From NCBI GenBank assembly GCA_963930655.1, contig OZ005612.1:2919001-2983000 (forward strand): a stretch of 64,000 bases of DNA. Direction: 5' to 3'. The position numbers were made by a program, and so were the translations under genes. Positions 9,238 to 20,500 of the stretch are shown piece by piece. The notes under the pieces were generated by a model. That model saw only the letters and a program-made list of their open reading frames with translations, had not been told where the DNA came from and ran no database searches. How positions within the stretch are numbered: the first letter of the stretch is position 1; every line of letters starts with the position of its first letter. This DNA is from Myrica gale. Its lineage: Eukaryota > Streptophyta > Magnoliopsida > Fagales > Myricaceae.

Positions 9238-11831
9238 ATGAGCGGCTCCGATCAACCCGACCCGACACAGGTAACCCACATGGACCAAGAAGAAGAGGTG
9301 GGAAAATTGGCGGTCCGATTAGCAAATGCCGTGGTACTTCCGATGGTTCTGAAATCAGCGCTCGAGCTCAACCTCATTGACATAATCTCAGAAGCTGGCA
9401 CCGGCGCGTTCCTCTCACCTTCTGAAATCGCGGCTCGGCTTCCCACCAGCAATCCTGATTCGCCGGTTCTGCTGGACCGGATGCTACGGCTCTTGGCTAG
9501 CTATTCCATACTCAAGTGCTCAATCGCGACCAGAGAGGACGGAGAGATTGAGAGACTGTATGGTGTGGGACCCATTTGCAAGTTCCTTGTTAGGAACTCT
9601 GGTGGGGGCTCTGTTAGTCCTCTGTTCCTGTTGCATCACGACAAGGTCTTCATGGAGAGCTGGTAATCCCTGAAACACAGTTTATGCAATTTTTTTTTTC
9701 CAAAACTTAATTGATGGTGGTAGACTACTTGTTACCCTTGTCTGTGTAGTTCACGCTTAAACGCTTTGGATTGATGCTTATATGATATGTGGTACTTATT
9801 TTGATATGCTGGTATTCGAATGTAAGTCAAAGTTCTCGTGGTTATTTTATTCCTATATATAATGAATTTAGAGGACGACTAAATTGTGCTTTTCGGGATG
9901 CTCAAAAGAAAAAGAAATTGAGACCCAGTTAGAGAGAGAAGAGAGAGAGGGAAGTGAAAAGGAAGGGGGAGAGAAAGGGAGGTAAAAAGGAATGGTCTTA
10001 TTTGGAAATTTTAAATTCAACATTTAAGTGGAATTCCATGTTTGGATGTTTCAAAACCTAAACCGTAAACGTAACCAAACAAACAATAATAATGCAAGTG
10101 ATTGGAGCCATGAGGTATGTGTGGTGATGCATGACTGAAATGACCTATGCAAAGAGCTGGTATATAGGGTTCTAAACGACTTCCTTACACACCTCCCATA
10201 AGTTTTCATGAAATATGTATTGAAATTCATTGATCATATTTCTGTCTGCACCTCTATGGTAAGGCTGTCAGCCTGTCACCCTCAATCAAATAACCTTGGA
10301 TTTAGAAGAATTTGAGTGTCAATTGTTTGAAGTTTCTTAAACGCGATAGTAGGCTCATTCAAGGGTCATTCTACTCAGGTACCACTTGAATGATGCTATA
10401 CTAGATGGGGGGATTCCTTTCAACAGGGCCTATGGGATGACAGCATTTGAATACCCAGGAACAGATGAAAGGTTCAATCAGGTATTCAACCAGGCTATGT
10501 CAAACCACACTACCTTGATCATGAAGAAGATACTTGAGGTGTACAAAGGGTTTGATGGCCTCAAAGTTTTGGTTGATGTGGGTGGCGGGCTTGGAGTTAC
10601 ACTTAAAAGTATCACTTCTAAGTATCCTCAGATTAAGGGCATCAATTTTGATCTCCCTCATGTTTTAGCTGATGCACCTTCTTATCCAGGTACTGATTTT
10701 GTTCTTTTATTGGCTTAAGAGTTTTATTACATGTTTAAGATGTAAGTATAAGTGGATATTGAGTTCTTTGCTGATGTGTTGTATGGTTGTCCCATGTCTC
10801 ACATGTCTGTTGCTCTTAATGCCATTGTTTTAGAGATAATAGTTATCCCATGACTCATTATGTTGCCAACAGCCCCCATGGCCCTTTACTTTTCACTTCT
10901 CAACTGGCGGTAAATGCAACTTCTGGACTTGATCAAGTTGTGGCCACAGCCAGCATAATTTTGAGACAAGATGAACCTTAACTTGAAAGCATGTCATGCT
11001 GTAGGTGTGGAGCATGTTGGAGGAGATATGTTCGTGAGTGTTCCCAAAGGAGATGCCATTTTCATGAAGGCAAGTTTCTGATTCTGATAGCCATTTTGCT
11101 TAGTTTAGGCGCTGTATTTCGTTGTTGAAATCAAATAACCATCTCATTCATGTTGCATAAACTAAAATAAATTTTTAGGAACAAAAGGGGAAATAAATTT
11201 CAAGACTAATGTTACTTTGAGATAATATGTTAAAAGACAAGATACATTGTATGAAACCTCTCAACCCATATCATGCCACAACCTTGGCCTTTATCGAGGC
11301 CATTGCTGACCTCTGATGAGTCTGAGAGGTATTCTCCATAGCGGTCATAAGCGGGTTACAATGGTAAAACTATAGAGTTTTGTTGTCCTCCTTCCGAGGA
11401 AAGGGGGGAAAAAGGACAGTTCATAGCTGTAAATGAAGATAATTAATATGACTGCAGTCTTTCTTCATCTGTTTGGATAAGTAGGTTCTATTCATTAGAT
11501 GTTGAAGCATTGAAACTTGCAGTGGATACTTCATGATTGGAGTGACGAGCATTGCTTGAAACTTCTCAAAAACTGCTGGAAAGCTCTTCCAAACTCTGGA
11601 AAGGTGATCATTGTGGAATCGATTCTTCCTGTGGTTCCTGAGAGTAATGTTTCATCAAATATCGTCTTCGAGCAAGACTTGTTCATGTTAGCTCAAAACC
11701 CGGGAGGCAAAGAGAGGACCCAAAAAGAGTTCGAGGCATTAGCTGAGAAGTGTGGATTTTCAGGATATGAGGTCATATGCTGTGCTTACAATAGCTGGGT
11801 TATGGAGTTCCACAAGAGAGCAGATCCTTAA
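9238..11831 (+). CDS. COMT-like O-methyltransferase (caffeic acid 3-O-methyltransferase family)
   Basis: Four exons: 9238-9662, 10379-10689, 11005-11069 and 11523-11831, giving 369 residues, the usual family length. The N-terminal dimerisation domain contains [10 protein letters not shown] and [12 protein letters not shown]. The SAM-binding domain contains LVDVGGGLG, and GGDMFVSVP follows. The catalytic His lies in [11 protein letters not shown], with the supporting acidic residues in VESILP and NPGGKERT. The enzyme transfers methyl from S-adenosylmethionine to a phenolic hydroxyl in the cytosol, as in monolignol or other phenylpropanoid synthesis. Where lignin COMTs have MNQDK and EYHGTD this protein has LHHDK and EYPGTD, so the substrate may differ. 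Intron 3 has a GC donor (AAG|GCAAGT). ATG 9238 is the first in frame; a second at 9280 is possible. No lesions seen. Confidence 0.95.
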
Positions 11832-11877
11832 ATGCTGGAGTAACTCTTTGTTGTGTTTTGCTGTTGCTATTTAATAG

Positions 11878-12358
11878 CTCAACCGGAGCGTTCCTCTCAC
11901 CATCGGAAATTGTGGCTCAGCTACCCGCCAAGAACCCGAACTCGACGGTTCTGCTGGACCGGATGCTAGCCCTCTATATAGAGTTGGATTATTACTGACC
12001 TTTCCTAAATTATCCTGCAATATGCGAAGATAGTCGTCTATGTACTTCAGCAATTGTGCTTAATCCAATAACATTGAACTTTCTGCAATTTGAATCTGGA
12101 CGAATCCAGACCCATTTGGAATGTCTAGGACGGAAAATTTGTTGGATAGCATAATAGGTAACATCTGAATATTAGACTGTGGATCGGAGATCCTTTCCAC
12201 CGGGCCAATGGGATGACAATATTCGAATACATGAAAACAGATGAAAGGTTCAATCAGTTATTCAACCAGGCTACGACATACCACACTACCAGCTTGATCA
12301 TGAAAAATATATTCAATGTGTACAAAAGGGTTTAAAGGCCTTAAAAGTATTGGTTCAC
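11878..12358 (+). pseudogene. COMT remnant (second, decayed copy)
   Basis: 11878-11970 reads [26 protein letters not shown], matching exon 1 of the upstream COMT. 12178-12358 reads FHRANGMTIFEY, TDERFNQLFNQA and LIMKNIFNVYK, matching exon 2. The order and strand are as in the intact gene, but the rest of exon 1, exons 3-4 and the reading frame are lost. This is the residue of a tandem duplication, starting only about 50 bp after the intact gene's stop. Confidence 0.9.
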
Positions 12359-13289
12359 CTATTAGAGCATCTGCTGTATTTTAATCCCTGTATAAATTTC
12401 TTTTGTTTGCTTAAAAAAACAAATCAGATAGAAAGAAGATGAGTCATTTGAGTTTCATGTTATATTCATTTGGAGCAATAAAATCGTGTTTTAAAGAGGG
12501 TTAAAATATTATGCGTGTTCCTATGGTGTGAGCTTTTTTTTGAAAATGCCCTTAGGGTTCATTTTTTTTTCCCGAGCCCTGTGGTTCTATGCGTTTCCCC
12601 AAAATGTCTTTCCATCCATAATCTGTCTACAAACTAACGGAATATGTTGACCTGTCAAAACCCTCTATATCATGTCCAATAAAAACATAACACGTGTCCA
12701 AATTCCTGGTATCTGTACATTCCACGCCATCAACACAGTCTGACATGCCGAAATGCCTCTGCCACCTCATTTAAAAAATAACAGACACTTTGACCTCCAT
12801 CAACCTCATCCCCAAATCCGTGGTCCCATTCATGTCCCCTTTCACTCAAACCCTAGGTCATTTCCCCATCAACCGAATGCTAGTGAACTGCAAACCCTAG
12901 GTCATTTCCCCATCGAACCCTAGGTCATTTCCCATTCAGTTTTGATACGATTTCGAAGCTGAAGTAATCCCCAAAGCTGTCTTCGTTCTCCATCGAACCT
13001 TATCGAAAGGAACGGCCGAAGTTTATTTTCATCGTCACTATAGAGGTCGACCGCTTCATTGTAGAGGTCGACCGCTTCATATAACGAACGACTGCTCACT
13101 TTTTACACATGTATCCGGTCGACCGCTTCAAATCCGTTAAGCATATAGACGACAGACTAACGGAAGGACCATTTTGTCAAACAACGAAAACCCAAGGACT
13201 AAAATTTTGAAATTTGAAATCCAAGGACCCATTTGCCAAAGGGGTATAAACCCAGGGACTAAGTTGTCAAATTCCCTTATTTTTAAAAC
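12359..13289. other. Intergenic with a cluster of GTCGACCG motifs
   Basis: GTCGACCG occurs at 13046-13053, 13067-13074 and 13118-13125, each followed by CTTCA. The same octamer recurs at 53.5-53.7 kb. No open frame with a recognisable product is seen. The sequence resembles the body of an old repeat element, but I could not fix its ends. Confidence 0.4.
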
Positions 13290-13648
13290 ATCGAGCTCAT
13301 TATGTTATTTTCCCCAACGATGTACACTCTGGAGTGAAATTTGGCGACAAATTAGACGGTTGTCATTTACACGTCTCTCACATGACCTCAGTCCCTGTCA
13401 GATTACCGTATTGCCTTTGAATCTTAAACAAATCACAATTAAATGAACTTCAAACAAGTCACGATTTTTGCCTATTAAATTTTGAAGCTCATTTAATAGT
13501 GATTTGTTTAAGATTCAAGGGCAATACGGTAATCTGACACGGACTGAGGTCACGTAGAGACACGTGTAAACAATTAGAGTCTAATTTGTCGTCAAATTTC
13601 ACTCCGGGGTGCAAATTGTTGGAGGAGATAACATAATGGGCTCAATGT
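13290..13648. repeat. Long foldback element (inverted-repeat MITE)
   Basis: A left arm (13290-13453) and a right arm (13480-13648) are about 165-bp near-complementary copies: CATTATGTTATTT with CACTCTGGAGTGAAATTT on the left mirror AAATTTCACTCCGGGGTG and GATAACATAATG on the right. The loop is about 26 bp. Transcribed, it would form a long hairpin of the kind processed to small RNAs. It lies between the COMT remnant and the 3' end of NUP62. Confidence 0.85.
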
Positions 13649-14592
13649 CTCAAAAATAAAACATTGGGGTGCAATGTGTCAACACCCCAAACATAGGGGG
13701 TGCAAAGTGTATTTAACCCAAAAAAAAAAGAACTAACGGAATTAAGAGGGCACCTATTTGGCTATTCTTTCCTTCTTTTCTTGTTTTGCCGAGAAGGAAA
13801 TGGGTCAAAACATTTTGCAAGCGGAGGAGCTCACCTCAAGTTCCGGCTTAAAATTGGATCCAATTCCAAGAGAGACAGAAAAGAATAAGCAAGTATGAAG
13901 CGCAATAGAAATTTGTTCAATTTTTTTCTTTTGGGGGGTTGGGGTAAGTAATTTGTGCAAAATTTCATTTGGGTGATTTTAGATGATTTAGATCTTATGT
14001 TTGAGAGTGAAAATTTTGAGTATTGAGGTTTGTGAAATATTATAAAGTAAAAAAATGTTACGGGAGTTGGTGAAAAAGTAAAGAGAGAATATTTTTAATA
14101 AATATTATAATAATAAAAAATTATGTGGTGAATTTTTTAGTAAACCTAAAATTTTGAGCCCAATTAATTGGGGCTCAAACATGCCCACCTGGACGCCCAA
14201 CAATTCAAGAAACACGTCATTTGACGAGTGTACTGGAAGTTTATAAGCATGTGTATAGATCTCACGGAAAATACAAGACAACAAATGACAGACGTTTCCC
14301 AGGATGCTGCGCTCATGGTGGCATAGTCTGCATCTCTTGCTGGCAGATTCGAAGAAGAGAAAATTTCAACAGAAGGCGACAAGTACTATCACCACTGACC
14401 ACATAATTTCATTGCTAAACACACTGAAAGAAATGTCATCGGACAACGGAAATTATATCTCTACAAAGGAGCAACATCCAAAGGCACTAAAGAATGCACC
14501 CAGTGCCTAAAAGACAGCTTTGTAATGAAAACTTCCCCCTGCATGCTACAAGCTAGGTTTTGAAACATCCAGGTAGTTTATAATTCTGAATA

Positions 14593-17500
14593 TTAGGATT
14601 TCCAGAACCTTGGACCCATCAATTCACGATCTGCTGCAGCAGAACCTTGGCTGGAAAGTTTCTGAATATGCGACGAAAATTCTTCAGCCTGATGACATTG
14701 TTTACTGTTAGTGTTATTGCAGTGAATCAAAGAAACAGGCACACATTCTTTAGAGAATAATATAAATTCATGAAAAATCAATATAGCCACCAATTCCATT
14801 TGAATTTCCAGTTTCCTTATTCTTTCTTTTTTCATTTAGTTCTGTATTTCCATTTTTTCCCTTGGCACTGAGGGGATGAGAATGGACTTGGACTATCAGC
14901 ATTGGGTTTACAAATTGTCAACAATGCATTGTTATAGTGGCGCTGACAATATGTGAGCAGTTATAACTAAAGCAGAACACTGCTCGCTCCTAGCCCAAAG
15001 ACCTGCCAGAGTATTGCTACAATGCCTGGGATAAAGTAAGGTTCCTATTACGGAGATACAAAGCAAACAAGAAGTCCAAAAAAAAGAACACTAGAATATC
15101 AGGAAATAATTTTTTCTTTCCAAAAAAATGAGGTCATTTGAAAATTAAGAGCATTTTCATCTTTTCACATTTATGAATACTTTCATAAATGTCAAGGTCA
15201 TAGTATTCCAGAAAACTCTACTGGAATCATTACTACATCACATGCGCCTGCACACCCACATACACGAGTAGGAGCCAATCTACGTCTCCCAATTCTTTTT
15301 AACCAAGTATTGGGATTTGTCAACAACTGATCTCCTTATTTCTTCTTGGCAAGTTTGTACTAACGAGACTACAACCCCCTCCCAACCCTTGCAACTTGAG
15401 TTTGACGCCCAAAGCCTTGCCCACAATGGTGAAAATGAACGAAGTTCTATTAGATCTCTACATGTAGAAGATGAAGCAAAGGGCAGGTGTTTAACGTACC
15501 AAGACAAACAAAGTGCGTATTGCCGCAGATAAAGAAATGCTAAAAAGGGTGCATCACAAGATACTAACCTTCTCGTCAATCCACATTAAAGAACTTAGTT
15601 GGTTGTTTAAAATCCGGACTACTACATCAAGTGGTGTCATCCCATCAACTGCATCAAGTTCTCCTCCCTAAAGGAAACAACATTAGATTAGCTGTTGGCA
15701 TCTGTTCAAAAATAAAATGACTGGAGACATCTCCAAGCATTTACCTGGTTCACATTTAGGGTCTGAATAATTGATTTGATCTGCTCTGTCATCTGCTCTA
15801 ATTCCCTCTCAATAAATTCAGACTGCTCATACCTGTATCCACACCAAAAGAAAAGATGGCATCAGCATAAGAGAGAAAGAGAGAGACAGCAATAAAATAC
15901 AGATACAAATAGCTGATAAAAAAAACATACAAATACAAATCAGCATACACATACACATAGGTACACAAAAACATGCACACACCCAGGTATGTGGATGTAC
16001 CACATACACATGACCAGAATCCAGCCATTTTTTCCTGGAAGTGTAACTTCTGCAAAAATATAACAGTAAGGGGTGTGCCCTTATTTCCCATTTCGATATC
16101 CCCTTTGAAGATGGAACCCAGCTCTCTGAAAGCGTACTGTTCAGAATAAAACATACATTTTTGCCTAACACATAGGCACTAAATCTCAATCTAACAAAAT
16201 ATAAGCTGGGAATCTAGACGAGCCATATAGCAGAGTGGGACAGCCTAGTCATGTACTTGGTACCATCAGACTAAACTTAAAACTAAAACAAAGCACTGAG
16301 AGGACTGACATTGCATCTCTTGTAGAAGCTGCTTCATCATCCAGAAGCGATCCATGTTCATCCATGTAAGTACGCTCAGATTCTTCTTCAATACTTTGCA
16401 AAGCCTTATCGACCTAAAAAGGGAAACAAAAGATATTCATTTGCAGAATATCACGCCAATATTGTATAGAACTAGATTTATGGGGGCAATAAAATATCAC
16501 AGGAGTAACTATAAGTACTCTCTTAAAATTTTGCATTTTCTCCATGGCTTGAAAAATTAAACACCTAACATATAAACAAGATATTGTACTTTTTTCTGAA
16601 GCTGGAGAAAGCCTGAGAACCCAATTACTTCGGAGAATCTTGTTAGTGGTGCACTGTGATGCTTATGATTGAAGAAAAAGAAAAACAGTAGAAGAATATA
16701 AACCACGCTCAAAGAAAAGGAAAGCAGGAATGGCATGAACAACTTGACCCTCTCTTATGATAACCAATATGCACACTCTTCACATGCTACCAAACCCTCC
16801 TTCAATTAACACGACTATGAAAATCATATGCACTCCAATCTAGATATTCTCTCCTAATTTAAGGCTATTCCTATCGACAGTGTTGTAAATGTTCAAGAGT
16901 TAGCAGATATTCTTGGATGTAGAGTTTCTTCTCTGCCGATGACTTACCTTGGGCTTCCTTTGGGTGCTAGATTCAAAAGTATTCATATTTGGGATGATAT
17001 TATTGAGAGTGTAAAGAAGGTTTGCAGGTTAGAAGCGCATTTACCTTTCGAAAGGGGGAAGGATTACTTTAATTAGATCTACTCTCTCTAGTCACCCAAC
17101 TTATTTTTTTGTCTCTTTTTCCTATCCATATTAGGGTGGCAAATAGATTGGAAAAGATACAAAGAGATTTTCTCTGGGGCAGTGGCTGGGACAAGCATAA
17201 GTTTCACCTTCTTAATTGGGCTAAAGTTTGCTCTCCTATCTGATCTGAATGATTGGGTTTAAAGTGGCTTCCCTTGTTCAATAAAGCATTATTAGGAAAA
17301 TGGTTGTGGCGTTTTTCCTTAGAAAGGGACAGCTTATGGAGTATTGTTATTATGGAAAATATGGTAGCGCGGTGGGAAGTTGGAGAACCCTTGAGTTCCA
17401 TGGCTCTTATCGTGTGAGTCTTTGGAAGCACATCAGTAATGGATGGACCTTCTTCGGAGAGAACATTAAAGTTGTAGTGGGTTGTGGTCTTAAATTTGTT

Positions 17501-20500
17501 TATGGAATGATCTTTGGTGTGGAAAGAAACCATTGAGGTTTGCGTTTCCTTTATTATTTTCCTTAGCTCGGTGCAAAGATGCTATGGTGGCGGATTATTT
17601 GGAGGGAGATTCCGATTTTGGTGTTTTGAATGTATAGTTTGCTAGAATTGCTAATGATTAGGAGATAGACGAACTTTCGGCCTTCTTCTCTTTACTTTAC
17701 TCTAAGGTTTTAAGGAGAGTGGTTGACAATAAGATGCTATAGTTGGGCTCCAAGAATGGTGTTTTCTCGGTTAAATCGATGTATGGGCTTCTGGCGGTGG
17801 CTCTACAGAGTGTTTTCCTTGGCGTCAGATTTGGAGCACTTCTGCTCCCTCGGGAGTCTCTTTCTTTGTGTGGGAGGCTGCACATGGGAAATTTTTTACT
17901 ATCGGCAATTTAAGTAGGACCAATTTATGCTTGATCAATTGGTATTATCTTTGTAAATGTGATGGGGAGTTTGTGGATCATGTTTTACTTCATTGTTTGG
18001 TTGCTAGAGGGTTGTGGTCATATGTGTTCTGTATTATGAATTATTCCTGGGTTATGCCAAGAAGGTAGTTGATGTGCTGTTGTGTTGGAAGAGGAAGTTT
18101 GATGACCCACTGGCATTGATAGTTTGGAAGATGATCCATTCTTACATTTGGAGGTGTTTATGGAGAGAGAGATATGGTAGATGCTTTGAAGATATGGCTT
18201 TATCGTTGGAGTGTTTGAGGAAGTTGTTGCAATCCTTTTTTTTATGGGCAAATGTGATGTTGGGATTTCCCTTTTTGGATTATTCGGATTTTTTTAGCTT
18301 CTTAGGTTATATGGTTTAAGTGTCTCAGTATAGTTCTTTGTACTGTTACACATATTTTTATTAATAAAATTATCTTACTTATATATAAAAAAGAAAGAAT
18401 TTTGTCACTAGACTAACAGACATAAAAGACTTTGCTAACATACCTCTTGTTGATGAGTCTCAATTAACTCCAGTTGCCGCTCCATATTAGCTTGGGTCTC
18501 AACCACTTTTGCCACTTCTATCTAAATCCAAAATTATTTGTATAAAACAAGCTGTCCGTGATACACAACAAACCATTTTTACGACTTACAAAAAAAACTA
18601 CTTTGCAGCTCAAAACATATACTTGAATATGTGAAGAGGAGATCAACAGCACCTTTGTTTCTGTTTTTCTTTTTCTTTTTTTGTGGGTGGGGGGGGGGGG
18701 GCTGCAGGGAGGGAAAGAGGATGCAAGGGGGCCTAAGAACTCAGGTTTCAACATCCAAAGAATATTAATTACGGTAAACAATGTCAAATCTGCAAAATTG
18801 CGGACAAAATAAAAATTCCAGGAGATCTTACACAGGGTCTTACAAACAGAAGGCTGATAAATGGATTCCTGAAGTTCATATGTTTCACACTAATCAACCA
18901 CATACCTCTTTCGAGGCTGGAAGATCATTACCTCAAGCCTAAGAAGAACATCACGATTGTGCAAAATTCTACGGTCCCACTCCGCTATCGTGTTAGCTTG
19001 CTTTCGGAACTTTCCTGTACGCTCTTGTAGTTCACCATTCCACTCCTTGATGATCTTTAAATAAAATCAAAAACCAAAATAAAAATCAAAGTTATGGAAT
19101 AGAACAAGAGAACATAAGGCACAAGTTTGAAACCAGCCCCAATTCTTTTTTTTTTTTGATGACGAGGAAATTCCCCAAAGCCGGACCCTTTTGCCCAACC
19201 CTGAAGTACAAACCCCGACCCCCTGTACCGACCCCACAACCCAGGGAGCAGGTAAGTCAAGGGCGATAATGGGGGTGTTGGGGCTCGAACTTGGGACATG
19301 TTAGAACCCAAGCCGAAGCCTTACCACCACACCAAACCCTTGGGGGTTGCCCCAATTCTTAATTCATTAGCATATTCTTCAAGATTAATCTTCATTTTTC
19401 TTTCTTTTGACACAACTTGACTGGCATTCAAGGAAACCAGTATTCTTATTTTCAGTCCAATGAAACAAAAGGAATGACGAGAGGAAGTATTAAATAGTTA
19501 GATATTTCCAATTTCCTTCCGCATGGTTACCACCCACAGGACCTATTTCTGAAGTACAATTGTCCATGAATCTTTGTTCCCGCAAACCACATTAATACAA
19601 ACAGAAATTTTCTTTTATAAAAGACCTGATGTCAAAACAAATCTATAAAGTCAACACGTGAAATACCTCTTCAACAGTCTTCCCTGTTATCTCAGATGGT
19701 AACTTTGGTGCAGCAGATACTGTAGTGCTCACAGTTGAAGTTGTCCTATGGGACAAGCGGGATGAAAGAAGACCAGTCAGCTGAAATAATTGCGCAGCTA
19801 CATAGTATGGCTAAAATTGCTGCGTTGCTAAGAGTTCTGGCAGCTTAAAGCTTTTACATATGTGAAAACATCGTGGAAGATCCAACAAATCAAGACCCAA
19901 ATGCTTTCAATGCTCGTAATATATATATCTCAGGATTCAAATATTTTTAAACAGTCATTAGTTTATGAGTTAAGGACATTTCTGTGTGCAGGGTTGGCCC
20001 TTGAATTCCACAAAACCTCCGCACATAATTTATTCCCATGGATTACTTTCTTAATCATGTTTGCTCTGGAACATTCACCAATGTCATACTATTAAGAATA
20101 TCTAATTAGGTTTGTCCACGGATTTAGTTACTAGTTAAATAATGAATCCTGACCCTCATAGCTTAAGTGAGACCATAGAAAAAGGCTGGAATATATTCGA
20201 AGAATTCAAACTTTACTTGATAGAATGTTCAGTGTTTTGAGTGATCCTTATTGTGTTCATTCTTCTCTCTTTTCCCTTCTTCTTTGGCATAAAATCATTG
20301 ATTGAATTATCAGATCAAAAATCCCTCTTTGATACACTCCTTTTTTTTTTTGATAAGTAAGAAAAGCTTTATTAAAATAAAAGGAAACGGAACAGTACAA
20401 AGACTGTACTGAACCAGCTACAGCAGACAAGCAAGGAAACTAATAAAATCGTTGAAGTCTACAAAAGGGGAACCCAACACCCCATTAGCCCACAGAAACA

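Noticed and set aside
3075..12358. Dioxygenase plus COMT as a biosynthetic gene cluster
   Set aside because: Only one intact enzyme remains and the dioxygenase is dead; two neighbours do not establish a cluster.
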